Shown: positions 22,984 through 31,192 of the stretch, one piece after another
Layout: each line of letters opens with the position of its first letter
Position numbering within the stretch: the stretch's first letter is position 1
From: an uncultured Lachnospiraceae bacterium
Lineage (GTDB): Bacteria > Bacillota > Clostridia > Lachnospirales > Lachnospiraceae
Reading direction: 5' to 3'
Assembly: GCA_900550475.1 (NCBI GenBank)
Contig: URSA01000021.1
Location: 1 to 33,522, forward strand
Length of the DNA stretch: 33,522 bases
Notes under the pieces: generated by a model
What the model was told of the DNA's origin: nothing
Seen by the model: the letters and a program-made list of their open reading frames with translations, nothing else
Databases searched by the model: none
Translations under genes and position numbers: made by a program

Positions 22984-23910
22984 ATGATCAATACATTGAT
23001 TGAAAAGATTAAAAAGACCAATGCGCCCATCGTTGTGGGGCTGGATCCCATGATGAATTATATCCCGTCCCGGATCACCAGAAGGGCATTTGCCGAATAT
23101 GGGGAAACGCTGGAAGGTGCTGCCGAGGCAATCTGGCAGTACAATAAAGGGATCGTGGATGCGGTCAGTGACCTGGTTCCTGCCGTGAAGCCCCAGATCG
23201 CCATGTATGAGCAGTTTGGCATCGAGGGAATGCGGGCTTTCAGAAGGACGGTGGATTACTGCAAGGAAAAGGGGCTGGTGGTTATCGGCGATGTGAAGCG
23301 CGGCGATATCGGTTCCACCTCGGAGGCATATGCGGTCGGACATCTGGGAAAGGTTGCGGTGGGCAGCAAACGGTATTACGGTTTTGATGAGGATTTTGCA
23401 ACCGTGAATCCGTATCTTGGCTCGGACGGCATCAAGCCCTTCGTCAAGGTATGTGCGGAGGAAAAGAAGGGAATCTTTGTTTTGGTGAAAACCTCCAATC
23501 CCAGCAGCGGCGAATTTCAGGACAGGCTTGTGGATGGCAGACCGCTTTACGAGCTGGTGGGCGAGAAGGTTGCCGAGTGGGGCGCAGAGTGTATGGGCAA
23601 CGGTTACAGCTATGTGGGCGCGGTAGTGGGCGCCACCTACCCGGAGCAGGGAAGGATCCTGCGCAAGGTGATGCCAAAAACGTTCATTCTCGTGCCGGGG
23701 TACGGCGCGCAGGGCGGAAAGGGAGCCGATCTGGTGCATTTCTTCAACGAGGACGGTCTCGGCGCCATCATTAATTCCTCCCGCGGAATCATTGCGGCAT
23801 ATAAGCAGGAACAGTACGCTTCCTACGGGGAAGAAGGGTATGCGGATGCGGCCCGTGCGGCAGTGATTGCCATGCGCGAAGATATCGCGCAGGCGTTGGC
23901 GGCAAAGTAA
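22984..23910 (+). CDS. pyrF: Orotidine 5'-phosphate decarboxylase (long, type 2)
   Basis: A 308-residue enzyme for the last step of UMP synthesis (OMP to UMP). It shows PIVVGLDPMMNYIP at the N-terminus and the catalytic Asp-Lys-Asp cluster in VIGDVKRGDIGSTSEAYA. FVLVKTSNPSSGEFQD and the C-terminal LGAIINSSRGIIAAY are typical of the longer group. It begins 14 nt after nrdD behind GGGGAGAG and ends in a strong terminator, so it may be read through from nrdD. The UMP partner enzyme PyrE is encoded next but from its own promoter. Confidence 0.95.
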   Translation: MINTLIEKIKKTNAPIVVGLDPMMNYIPSRITRRAFAEYGETLEGAAEAIWQYNKGIVDAVSDLVPAVKPQIAMYEQFGIEGMRAFRRTVDYCKEKGLVVIGDVKRGDIGSTSEAYAVGHLGKVAVGSKRYYGFDEDFATVNPYLGSDGIKPFVKVCAEEKKGIFVLVKTSNPSSGEFQDRLVDGRPLYELVGEKVAEWGAECMGNGYSYVGAVVGATYPEQGRILRKVMPKTFILVPGYGAQGGKGADLVHFFNEDGLGAIINSSRGIIAAYKQEQYASYGEEGYADAARAAVIAMREDIAQALAAK

Positions 23911-23931
23911 AAATGTCATAAAGTTGTGCAG

Positions 23932-23969
23932 AACCCATGTGCCTGCGGATGCAGGCGCATGGGTTTTTT
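23932..23969 (+). terminator. Rho-independent terminator of pyrF
   Basis: AACCCATGTGCCTGC and GCAGGCGCATGGGTT form a 15-bp stem (one G-T pair) around GGAT, followed by further T residues. Confidence 0.95.
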
Positions 23970-23975
23970 AAAACG

Positions 23976-24013
23976 CCAAATAACCGAACGAAATGCGTCC
24001 AAATAACCGAAAC
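23976..24013 (+). repeat. 13-bp tandem-spaced direct repeat (PurBox-like) upstream of the pyrE promoter
   Basis: CCAAATAACCGAA occurs at 23976-23988 and 23999-24011, 23 bp apart, ending 17 bp before the -35 box. Each copy contains ATAACCGAA, close to the left part of the Firmicutes PurR PurBox (AWWWCCGAACWWT). The first copy matches 11 of 13 consensus positions. A regulator binding site is likely; PurR is the best guess but unproven. Confidence 0.55.
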
Positions 24014-24029
24014 GTTCGCACTGAAACGG

Positions 24030-24058
24030 TTGAAAACCCAAAGAATTTATGGTAGTAT
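24030..24058 (+). promoter_or_regulatory. Sigma-A promoter of pyrE
   Basis: TTGAAA at 24030-24035, a 17-bp spacer and TAGTAT at 24053-24058, leaving a leader of about 75 nt. Confidence 0.6.
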
Positions 24059-24139
24059 AAACGGGAAATTCCTTGACAGGGAGAATTGGAAAAAGATTTG
24101 CACGGGGCGAAGGGTCCCGGGGCGTAGGAGGTTTTCGGG

Positions 24140-24820
24140 ATGGAGCAGTACAAGCAGGAATTTATCGAGTTTATGATAGACAGCCAGGTGCTGAAATTCG
24201 GCGAGTTTACGTTAAAGAGCGGAAGGAAGAGCCCGTTTTTTATGAACGCGGGCGCCTATGTGACGGGCTCCCAGTTAAAGCGGCTGGGGCAGTATTACGC
24301 ACAGGCGATCCACACGCATTACGGAGACGATTTTGACGTACTGTTCGGGCCGGCGTACAAGGGAATCCCGCTGAGCGTTGCGACGGTGATCGCGTACAGC
24401 GAGCTCTACGGAAAGGAAATCCGCTACTGTGCGGACAGGAAGGAAGCAAAGGATCACGGCGCAGATGTGGGACTTTTGCTGGGCAGCAAGTTAAATGACG
24501 GCGATAAGGTAGTGATCATCGAGGATGTCACCACCTCGGGAAAGTCCATTGAGGAGACGTATCCGTTGATCAAGGCGCAGGGAAATGTGGATGTCGTGGG
24601 ACTGATGGTTTCCTTAAACCGCGAGGAGGTCGGACTGGGCGGCAAGGTCGGCGCACTGCAGGAGATACGGGAGAAATACGGTTTTGATGCAAATGCCATT
24701 GTCAGCATGTCAGAGGTGACGGAGTATTTATACAACAGGCCCTACAAGGGAACCGTTTATATCAATGATGAGATCAAGGAAGCCATTGACCGGTATTACG
24801 GCCAGTACGGCGTTCATTGA
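24140..24820 (+). CDS. pyrE: Orotate phosphoribosyltransferase
   Basis: A 226-residue phosphoribosyltransferase joining orotate and PRPP to form OMP, the substrate of PyrF. The PRPP-binding loop is VVIIEDVTTSGKSIEE, and the N-terminal FTLKSGRKSPFFMNAG carries orotate-binding residues. FGPAYKGIPL and the flexible loop around RKEAKDHGAD complete the active site. RBS AGGAGG at 24127-24132 precedes ATG 24140. Length fits the type-1 family. Downstream are two small membrane proteins of unknown role. Confidence 0.95.
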   Translation: MEQYKQEFIEFMIDSQVLKFGEFTLKSGRKSPFFMNAGAYVTGSQLKRLGQYYAQAIHTHYGDDFDVLFGPAYKGIPLSVATVIAYSELYGKEIRYCADRKEAKDHGADVGLLLGSKLNDGDKVVIIEDVTTSGKSIEETYPLIKAQGNVDVVGLMVSLNREEVGLGGKVGALQEIREKYGFDANAIVSMSEVTEYLYNRPYKGTVYINDEIKEAIDRYYGQYGVH

Positions 24821-24846
24821 TCAGAAAAGAAAAGGAGAGGACGGCT

Positions 24847-24999
24847 ATGGAAGAAAAACTTTACAGAACCATGAGGGGAACCGGTGCAACCAATATTGTG
24901 GTGGGAGTATTATCACTGATCGTAGGCATCACAAGCGGTATTCTGCTGATCATCAGCGGCGCCAAGCTGCTGTCACGCAAGTCGAATATCCTGTTTTAG
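24847..24999 (+). CDS. Small single- or double-span membrane protein (50 aa)
   Basis: A 50-residue protein, MEEKLYRTMRGTGATNIVVG at the start, then a hydrophobic segment VLSLIVGITSGILLIISGAKLL and a basic end. Proteins of this shape recur in Lachnospiraceae, as far as I recall. AAAGGAGAGG lies just upstream of ATG 24847. It follows pyrE by 26 nt and probably shares its transcript. Function unknown. Confidence 0.65.
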   Translation: MEEKLYRTMRGTGATNIVVGVLSLIVGITSGILLIISGAKLLSRKSNILF

Positions 25000-25004
25000 G
25001 CTGG

Positions 25005-25040
25005 ATGGGCATTTCCGAGGGAGATGCCTATTTCCATTTA
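25005..25040 (+). terminator. Possible terminator after the 50-aa membrane protein gene
   Basis: ATGGGCAT (25005-25012) pairs with ATGCCTAT (25024-25031; one G-T) around an 11-nt loop, followed by a T-rich but interrupted run. Confidence 0.4.
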
Positions 25041-25053
25041 TATCAAATTTATA

Positions 25054-25167
25054 TGATGCCAGGGTCAAAAGGTCTATCCCACGATATGCGAATATCGAGT
25101 AGGATTGTGGGAGTGCATAGCACTGAGCAATCCGCAGGCATCAGAGTCGGGGGCTTTTGACCCCGAC
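25054..25167 (+). ncRNA. Candidate structured RNA element with pseudoknot-type pairing
   Basis: An intergenic block packed with complementary segments. P1: TGATGCC (25054-25060) with GGCATCA (25137-25143). Inside P1, CGATAT-GCGA-ATATCG (25082-25097) forms a 6-bp hairpin with a GNRA loop. GGATTG (25102-25107) pairs with CAATCC (25128-25133) and encloses AGTGC-ATA-GCACT (25112-25124); CCCAC (25078-25082) could alternatively pair with GTGGG (25107-25111). A 3' hairpin follows, GTCGGGG (25146-25152) with CCCCGAC (25161-25167). Its loop CTTTTGA (25154-25160) is complementary to TCAAAAG (25065-25071) within P1, so the elements cross as in a pseudoknot. The wider match GGGTCAAAAG/CTTTTGACCC is 10 bp. 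No T run follows, so it is not a simple terminator. It matches no riboswitch or ribozyme I know and could be a cis-regulator, an sRNA or an interspersed repeat. Confidence 0.55.
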
Positions 25168-25202
25168 ATCACAATATATAGGAAAGGACGCGGAAGGGAG
25201 CT

Positions 25203-25523
25203 ATGGCACACCGCCAAAACTATATCTTTACCAACAAAAGACATTCAAACCGGGCGATTATGGCAGCCATACTGGGCGTGATCAGCAATCTGTCGCTGGC
25301 GGCGGTGATTTATCTGACCTATGCACAGAAGGGCGAGGCAAAAACGGGATATGGCTTTACAGGGCTGCTTGTGGCAATTTTTTCCATGACAGGACTGATT
25401 TTGGGGATCGTGACGGTGATGCAGAAGGACAGGTATAAAATTTTCCCATGGACAGCCATTGTGCTGAATACGATCGCCATGCTGGGGATCGGCTTTGTGG
25501 TGTATGCGGGAACTTATCTCTAA
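25203..25523 (+). CDS. DUF6142-type small membrane protein (106 aa)
   Basis: A 106-residue protein with a basic start (MAHRQNYIFTNKRHSNRAIM) and three hydrophobic segments, ending GIGFVVYAGTYL. The start and the GYGFTGLLVAIFSMTGLILG core match DUF6142 proteins of Lachnospiraceae as I recall them. AAGGGAG precedes ATG 25203. It lies directly downstream of the structured element at 25054-25167. Function unknown; membrane location is clear. Confidence 0.75.
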   Translation: MAHRQNYIFTNKRHSNRAIMAAILGVISNLSLAAVIYLTYAQKGEAKTGYGFTGLLVAIFSMTGLILGIVTVMQKDRYKIFPWTAIVLNTIAMLGIGFVVYAGTYL

Positions 25524-25546
25524 AAATAAAACGATGGGAGAACGGT

Positions 25547-27595
25547 GTGAAAAATAATATGGAAAACAATTTGAATGAGGTGCTGGAGGAGCGTTTCCGC
25601 CTTGCGGGAGAGCGCATTGCGCAGATGCAGACGGAGGAGACTACGAAGGAGGAAATCAACGGCTGGCTGAAAAAAGCGGCGGCGATGCTCACCCATTTGT
25701 TCCGGGTATACGGGCTGGTGGAGAGCGGAGAACTCTACAAGCTCTCCCTCGCACAGTTGAAAGAGCTGAATGAGGAAAACTACGGGGAGCTGCGTGGGGA
25801 AAACTACGAGTCCGGCTACGCGAACCCGGCTTATGCAGCAGCATGCATGGGCGGGGAATGGGGCGGCTTTCTGTCAGCTGTCTATGTGCAGCTTCGTCAG
25901 GGGCTCACATTTGCCTACGGGGGACAGAAGGAGGAGTTTACCGCGCTTGCGGAACTGTATCTGGAGATTGCAAATGCATTCGGCACGGCGTGGACGGAGG
26001 AAAAGCGCCTGCCCGACTATGAGGAGATCAGACAGATTTATTACTGGTATATGAGCGATTACACGGATCTGACGAGCGCAAGACAGGTGCGGGAGCTGGT
26101 GTCGCCTGAGAAGAACAGTCTTTACCGCATTGCGACGGAGAGCAATCTTGCGGATCTGCGGTATCTCTACTGGTACGGCCAATATGTCTCCGATTGTGAG
26201 CTGCGCACGGCGGCGTTTTTAAACAGTCTCCCCGAGGAGAAGATCGCCACCATGGCAGACACCTTTACGGAGGGATACCGGATCGGCTTTATTACAACGG
26301 GAAAGGATCTCTCGAAAAAGAGCAGCGTTTCCATCATTTACAATCTGGGCTTTGAAAGGATGATACGCCGCGCGGTTGAAAATTTTGGAAAGCTGGGGCT
26401 TGCGTCGGTGATCTCAAACCGCACCGTGGGCAGCACGCCGGTAAACCGCCAGTATCAGTATGACCACAAGGACGACAATGTGCTGTTCTTTGACAGACAG
26501 TATATGGCAAGAAAGTTGGAGAGTGTGCGTCAGGGCTTTGAACAGTACAAAACGGAAGCCCGCGGATATGCGGGTCCTGCCGTGGTGGAGGTGTTCGGGG
26601 AGGAGCCGTTTGCACCCGCCGCAAAGAAGGAAGCGCTCAAGATGTCCCCGAAGGAGCAGAAACTTATGGTGGAATACAGCTCTGCATACCGTCAGATTCA
26701 GGAGGAGTACATTCTGGAGGAGGAGCGTAGCTTTACGATCATTGCGTTTCCCACGCCGGAGATCGGCAGCCGGTTTGAGGAGATTTTTGACGAGATCATC
26801 CGCATCAACACACTGGACTATGTGCTGTACCGGGACATCCAGCAGAAGCTGATCAATGTGCTGGACACGGCGGAGTATGCGGAGGTACATGGCATGAACG
26901 GCAACCGTACCGATATGAAGGTCATGCTCCATCCCCTGCAAAATCCGGACAAGGAGACAAAGTTTGAGAACTGCGTGGCGGATGTGAATATTCCCGTGGG
27001 CGAGGTGTTTACCTCCCCGGTGCTTAAGGGCACGGAGGGAACGCTGCATGTGAGCAGGGTATTTCTGAATGAGCTGGAGTACAAGGATCTGGAGATCCGC
27101 TTCAAGGACGGCATGATCAGCGAATATAGGTGCGGAAACTTTGAGGATGAGGAGGAAGGAAAGCGGTACATCAAGGACAATGTGCTGATGCACCACGACG
27201 CGCTTCCCATCGGCGAGTTTGCCATCGGAACCAACACGACTGCCTATGTGGTGGCGGAAAAATATGATATCGGAGCAAAGCTTCCCATTCTGATTGCGGA
27301 GAAGACGGGTCCCCATTTTGCGGTGGGCGACACCTGCTATTCCCATGTGGAGGATGTCAAGGTCTACAATCCCGACGGAAAGGAGATCATTGCGAGGGAG
27401 AACGAGGTATCCGCAAAGCGGAAGGAGGATCACGCGGCAGCTTACTTCAACTGCCACACGGACATCACCATTCCCTACCACGAGCTGGGAGAGCTGGCGG
27501 CAGTCAGGGCGGACGGCAGCAGGGTCGTGCTGATCAAGGACGGGCGTTTCGCTCTGGAGGGCTGCGAGGAGCTGAACAAACCTTTCGGGGAATAA
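25547..27595 (+). CDS. M29-type (AmpS/AmpT-like) aminopeptidase with long N-terminal extension
   Basis: A 682-residue protein. The C-terminal ~300 residues have the hallmarks of M29 metallo-aminopeptidases: MNGNRTDMKVML, KFENCVADVNIPVGEVFTSP, LKGTEGTLHVSR, HHDALPIGEFAIGTNTTAYV and KTGPHFAVGDTCYSH. The acidic residues and histidines of these blocks would bind the metals. The N-terminal ~330 residues are helical, rich in Tyr, Glu and Leu, and not recognisable, making it much longer than the ~400-residue M29 enzymes. GTG 25547 is preferred because GGGAG lies 6 nt upstream; ATG 25559 is the alternative. Probably cytoplasmic peptide degradation. Confidence 0.82.
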   Translation: MKNNMENNLNEVLEERFRLAGERIAQMQTEETTKEEINGWLKKAAAMLTHLFRVYGLVESGELYKLSLAQLKELNEENYGELRGENYESGYANPAYAAACMGGEWGGFLSAVYVQLRQGLTFAYGGQKEEFTALAELYLEIANAFGTAWTEEKRLPDYEEIRQIYYWYMSDYTDLTSARQVRELVSPEKNSLYRIATESNLADLRYLYWYGQYVSDCELRTAAFLNSLPEEKIATMADTFTEGYRIGFITTGKDLSKKSSVSIIYNLGFERMIRRAVENFGKLGLASVISNRTVGSTPVNRQYQYDHKDDNVLFFDRQYMARKLESVRQGFEQYKTEARGYAGPAVVEVFGEEPFAPAAKKEALKMSPKEQKLMVEYSSAYRQIQEEYILEEERSFTIIAFPTPEIGSRFEEIFDEIIRINTLDYVLYRDIQQKLINVLDTAEYAEVHGMNGNRTDMKVMLHPLQNPDKETKFENCVADVNIPVGEVFTSPVLKGTEGTLHVSRVFLNELEYKDLEIRFKDGMISEYRCGNFEDEEEGKRYIKDNVLMHHDALPIGEFAIGTNTTAYVVAEKYDIGAKLPILIAEKTGPHFAVGDTCYSHVEDVKVYNPDGKEIIARENEVSAKRKEDHAAAYFNCHTDITIPYHELGELAAVRADGSRVVLIKDGRFALEGCEELNKPFGE

Positions 27596-27620
27596 AAGCC
27601 TATATGGGAGAAAAAACAGA

Positions 27621-27649
27621 TTGCACCCGGGGGAGATTTCTAGTACACT
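27621..27649 (+). promoter_or_regulatory. Sigma-A promoter of the purE operon
   Basis: TTGCAC at 27621-27626, a 17-bp spacer and TACACT at 27644-27649, about 37 nt before the purE start. No PurBox-like CCGAAC is visible beside it. Confidence 0.65.
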
Positions 27650-27686
27650 GAAGATAACAGACGGATACTGAAAGGAGAACAGAAAA

Positions 27687-28196
27687 GTGGCACAGGTTGG
27701 AATTGTGATGGGCTCGGATTCGGATATGCCCGTTATGGCAAAAGCGGCGGACGTTTTGGAGGAGCTGGGTATTTCCTACGAGATGACGATCATCTCCGCA
27801 CACAGGGAACCGGATGTGTTCTTTGAATATGCAAAGGGTGCAGAGGAAAAGGGATTTAAGGTTATTATAGCGGGAGCTGGCATGGCGGCGCATCTGCCGG
27901 GTATGTGTGCCGCAATTTTCCCCATGCCGGTGATCGGTATTCCCATGCATACCACTTCACTGGGAGGGCGTGATTCCCTCTACTCCATCGTGCAGATGCC
28001 GTCCGGCATCCCGGTTGCCACTGTGGCGATCAACGGCGGTGCAAACGCGGGGCTTCTGGCGGCAAAGATTCTGGCAACCTCAGATGCGGCGCTTCTCGGA
28101 AAGCTGAAGGCTTACAGCAAGAACTTAAAGGAGCAGGTGCAGGCGAAGGACCAGAGATTACAGGAAATCGGATACAAAAAATACATGGAAAAATAA
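27687..28196 (+). CDS. purE: N5-carboxyaminoimidazole ribonucleotide mutase (class I PurE)
   Basis: A 169-residue enzyme converting N5-CAIR to CAIR in purine synthesis. Visible blocks are VGIVMGSDSDMPVM, IISAHREPD with the catalytic histidine, IAGAGMAAHLPGMCAA and GIPVATVAINGG. It starts at GTG 27687, with AAAGGAG 9 nt upstream. The partner PurK (which supplies N5-CAIR) is not in the window. It opens a purE-purM-purN-purD run. Confidence 0.95.
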   Translation: MAQVGIVMGSDSDMPVMAKAADVLEELGISYEMTIISAHREPDVFFEYAKGAEEKGFKVIIAGAGMAAHLPGMCAAIFPMPVIGIPMHTTSLGGRDSLYSIVQMPSGIPVATVAINGGANAGLLAAKILATSDAALLGKLKAYSKNLKEQVQAKDQRLQEIGYKKYMEK

Positions 28197-28215
28197 TTCC
28201 GGAATGGAGAATGAA

Positions 28216-29241
28216 ATGGACTACAAGAATGCAGGAGTAGATATTGAAGCAGGTTATAAGTCGGTAGAATTGATGAAGCAGTATGTGAAGGAGACTACAA
28301 GACCGGAGGTTCTTGGCGGATTGGGCGGCTTCTCCGGAGCTTTTTCCATGAGTGCATTCAAGGATATGGAAAATCCTACGTTAGTATCGGGAACGGACGG
28401 TGTGGGTACCAAGATCAAGCTGGCTTTTCTGATGGACAAGCATGATACGGTGGGAATTGACTGCGTGGCAATGTGCGTGAACGATATTGCCTGCGCGGGA
28501 GGGGAGCCTTTGTTTTTCCTCGATTACATTGCATGCGGCAAGAACTATCCGGAGAAGATCGCCACCATCGTAAAGGGGGTGGCTGAGGGCTGCAAGCAGG
28601 CAGGCTGCGCGCTGATCGGCGGTGAGACTGCGGAGCATCCGGGGCTGATGCCGGAGGATGAGTATGATCTGGCTGGCTTTGCGGTGGGCGTTGTGGATGA
28701 GAAGAAGCTGATTACCGGCGCGGACATCAAGCCCGGTGACAAGCTGATCGGCATTGCCTCCTCGGGCGTACATAGCAACGGATTTTCTCTGGTGCGCAAG
28801 GTGTTTGAAATGACGAAGGAGAGCCTTGATACCTACTATGAGGAGCTGGGCGCAACTCTGGGCGAGACCCTGATCACCCCGACCCGCATTTATGTGAAGG
28901 CTTTGAAGAGTGTGAGGGATGCGGGCGTGACCATCAAGGGCTGCAGCCATATCACCGGCGGCGGTTTCTATGAGAATATTCCCAGAATGCTTCCCGATGG
29001 CATTACGGCGGTGGTGAAGAAGGACAGCTACGAGATTCCCGCTATTTTCAAACTGATGCAGAAGAAGGGCAATCTGGAAGAGAAGATGATGTATAACACC
29101 TACAACATGGGTCTTGGCATGATTCTGGCGGTGGATCCCGCCGATGAGCAGAAGACGCTGGCGGCGCTTGCGGCAGCAGGGGAGAAGGCATATGTGGTCG
29201 GCTCCTGCAAGGCGGGTGAGAAGGGTGTTGAATTATGCTGA
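28216..29241 (+). CDS. purM: Phosphoribosylformylglycinamidine cyclo-ligase (AIR synthetase)
   Basis: A 341-residue enzyme closing FGAM to AIR with ATP. It shows DYKNAGVDIEAGYKSVELMK at the N-terminus, LVSGTDGVGTKIKLAF, CVNDIACAGGEPLFFLDYIA, GGETAEHPGLM and HITGGGFYENIPRML. ATG 28216 is preferred because TGGAG lies about 6 nt upstream; ATG 28204 has no ribosome site and adds four residues. The gene follows purE by 19 nt, and its end overlaps purN. Confidence 0.95.
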   Translation: MDYKNAGVDIEAGYKSVELMKQYVKETTRPEVLGGLGGFSGAFSMSAFKDMENPTLVSGTDGVGTKIKLAFLMDKHDTVGIDCVAMCVNDIACAGGEPLFFLDYIACGKNYPEKIATIVKGVAEGCKQAGCALIGGETAEHPGLMPEDEYDLAGFAVGVVDEKKLITGADIKPGDKLIGIASSGVHSNGFSLVRKVFEMTKESLDTYYEELGATLGETLITPTRIYVKALKSVRDAGVTIKGCSHITGGGFYENIPRMLPDGITAVVKKDSYEIPAIFKLMQKKGNLEEKMMYNTYNMGLGMILAVDPADEQKTLAALAAAGEKAYVVGSCKAGEKGVELC

Positions 29242-29867
29242 GGACGGTGGTGTGCGTCTCGGGTGGCGGCACAAATCTGCAGGCAATTTTAGATGCGCTG
29301 GATGCGGGAGCGATCACCAACACACAGATCGTTGCCGTTGTCAGCAACAACGAGAATGCAAGGGCACTTGAAAGGGCGGCGGCGCACGGGATTCCCGGAG
29401 TGGTCATGTCCCCGAAGGCATTTGCCGACAGGGAGGCGTTCAACGAGGCTTTCACGGAGAAGATGAAGGAGCTTGCCCCGGATCTTATTGTGCTGGCAGG
29501 ATTTCTGGTAAAGATACCGGAACAGATGGTGGCGCTTTTCTCAAACCGCATCATCAATATTCATCCGTCGCTGATCCCCAGCTTTTGCGGCGTGGGCTAT
29601 TACGGGCTCAAGGTGCATGAGCGGGCGCTGGAAAGAGGCGTCAAGGTGACGGGAGCCACGGTGCATTTTGTGAACGAAGGGATGGACGAGGGTCCCATCA
29701 TCGCCCAGAAGGCGGTCTGCGTGGAGGATCAGGACACACCCGAGACTCTGCAGCGCCGGGTGATGGAGCAGGCTGAGTGGATATTGCTGCCAAAGGCAAT
29801 CGATGATATTGCAAACAGCCGTCTTACAATCAGGGACGGACATGTATACAGGAGCATACCGCAGTAG
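29235..29867 (+). CDS. purN: Phosphoribosylglycinamide formyltransferase (PurN)
   Basis: A 210-residue enzyme formylating GAR with 10-formyl-THF. It contains VVCVSGGGTNLQAILDA, the folate-site LAGFLVKIPEQM, the catalytic INIHPSLIPSFCG, and the late GATVHFVNEGMDEGPIIAQ. It overlaps purM by 7 nt. The usual active-site N/H/D residues all appear to be in place. Confidence 0.95.
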   Translation: MLRTVVCVSGGGTNLQAILDALDAGAITNTQIVAVVSNNENARALERAAAHGIPGVVMSPKAFADREAFNEAFTEKMKELAPDLIVLAGFLVKIPEQMVALFSNRIINIHPSLIPSFCGVGYYGLKVHERALERGVKVTGATVHFVNEGMDEGPIIAQKAVCVEDQDTPETLQRRVMEQAEWILLPKAIDDIANSRLTIRDGHVYRSIPQ

Positions 29868-29887
29868 GTGTGCGGAACGGAGGACAC

Positions 29888-31165
29888 ATGAAGGTTTTGA
29901 TCATAGGCGGAGGCGGCAGGGAACATGCCATTGCCGTGAGCATGAAGAAAAGCAGGAGAGTGGATAAGATCTACTGTGTGCCCGGAAATGCGGGGATCGC
30001 ACAGATCGCGGAGTGCGAGCCGTCCATCGGTGTGATGGAATTTGACCGGATCATTTCCTATGCAAGGGAAAAGCAGGTAGACCTTGTATTTGTGGCACCG
30101 GATGATCCCCTTGTGGGCGGACTGGTGGATGAACTGCAGAAGGCAGGCTTCCGCGTGTTCGGGCCGGACAAGAAGGCGGCAATTCTGGAGGGCAGCAAGG
30201 CGTTCTCCAAGGATCTTATGAAAAAATACAACATTCCCACTGCAGCTTACGAGACTTTCGACGACGCCGGGAAGGCGCTGGCATATCTGGAGACGGCGCA
30301 GATGCCCATTGTATTGAAAGCGGACGGACTTGCGCTGGGCAAGGGCGTGCTGATCTGCAATACGCTTGAGGAAGCGCGGGAAGGCGTGAAGGAAATCATG
30401 CTGGACAAGCATTTTGGCAGCGCGGGCAACCGGATGGTCATTGAGGAGTTTATGACGGGCAGAGAGGTTTCGGTGCTTTCCTTTGTGGACGGCAAAACCA
30501 TAAAGCCCATGACCTCCGCACAGGATCACAAACGTGCGAAGGACGGAGATCAGGGACTCAACACGGGTGGAATGGGCAATTTCTCCCCCAGTCCGTTCTA
30601 CACCAAGGAAGTGGATGATTTCTGTAAGAAATATATCTATCAGGCTACCGTGGACGCTATGGCGGCGGAAGGCAGGGAGTTCAAGGGAGTGATCTTCTTC
30701 GGACTTATGCTGACGGAAAAGGGGCCGAGGGTACTGGAGTACAATGCGAGATTCGGCGATCCCGAGGCGCAGGTTGTGCTCTGCCGTATGAAGAACGACA
30801 TCATGGATGTGGTGGACGCATGCATCGACGGCACGCTGGAGCAGGTCGATCTGCAGTTTGAGGACAACGCTGCGGTATGTGTGGTTCTGGCATCGGACGG
30901 CTATCCTGTCTCCTACGAGAAAGGGTTTGAGGTCACGGGTCTTGAAAAATTCGAGGGCAAGGATGATTATTACTGCTTCCACGCGGGCACAAAATTTGAC
31001 GCGGAGGGAAGAGTTGTCACAAATGGCGGAAGAGTGTTAGGCATCACGGCAACAGGTGCTACCCTGAAGGAGGCGCGCGCAAAGGCGTACGAGGCGACGG
31101 AATGGGTTTCTTTTGCCAACAAATATATGAGACATGACATCGGAAAGGCAATAGACGAGGCATAA
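29888..31165 (+). CDS. purD: Phosphoribosylamine-glycine ligase (GAR synthetase)
   Basis: A 425-residue ATP-grasp ligase joining phosphoribosylamine and glycine. It shows MKVLIIGGGGREHAIAV at the start, FGPDKKAAILEGSKAFSKDL, the ATP-binding VLKADGLALGKGVLIC, AKDGDQGLNTGGMGNFSPSP, and LEYNARFGDPEAQVVL. ATG 29888 is chosen because CGGAGG lies just upstream and the protein then opens at the family N-terminus. It follows purN by 20 nt. purF, purL, purH, purC and purB are not in view. Confidence 0.95.
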   Translation: MKVLIIGGGGREHAIAVSMKKSRRVDKIYCVPGNAGIAQIAECEPSIGVMEFDRIISYAREKQVDLVFVAPDDPLVGGLVDELQKAGFRVFGPDKKAAILEGSKAFSKDLMKKYNIPTAAYETFDDAGKALAYLETAQMPIVLKADGLALGKGVLICNTLEEAREGVKEIMLDKHFGSAGNRMVIEEFMTGREVSVLSFVDGKTIKPMTSAQDHKRAKDGDQGLNTGGMGNFSPSPFYTKEVDDFCKKYIYQATVDAMAAEGREFKGVIFFGLMLTEKGPRVLEYNARFGDPEAQVVLCRMKNDIMDVVDACIDGTLEQVDLQFEDNAAVCVVLASDGYPVSYEKGFEVTGLEKFEGKDDYYCFHAGTKFDAEGRVVTNGGRVLGITATGATLKEARAKAYEATEWVSFANKYMRHDIGKAIDEA

Positions 31166-31192
31166 GCGACAGAAGCGAACAGAGGCAGAAGT

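Noticed and set aside
25054..25167. HDV-like ribozyme or ZTP riboswitch
   Set aside because: The crossing pairs resemble HDV topology superficially, but there is no separate P4 and no placed catalytic C. The ZTP riboswitch core (CCGCCTGGGCA-type block) is absent although GGGTC is present.
24765..25438. Two further open frames spanning the structured intergenic element
   Set aside because: They are in frames shifted from the small membrane-protein genes on either side, overlap them and have no ribosome sites.
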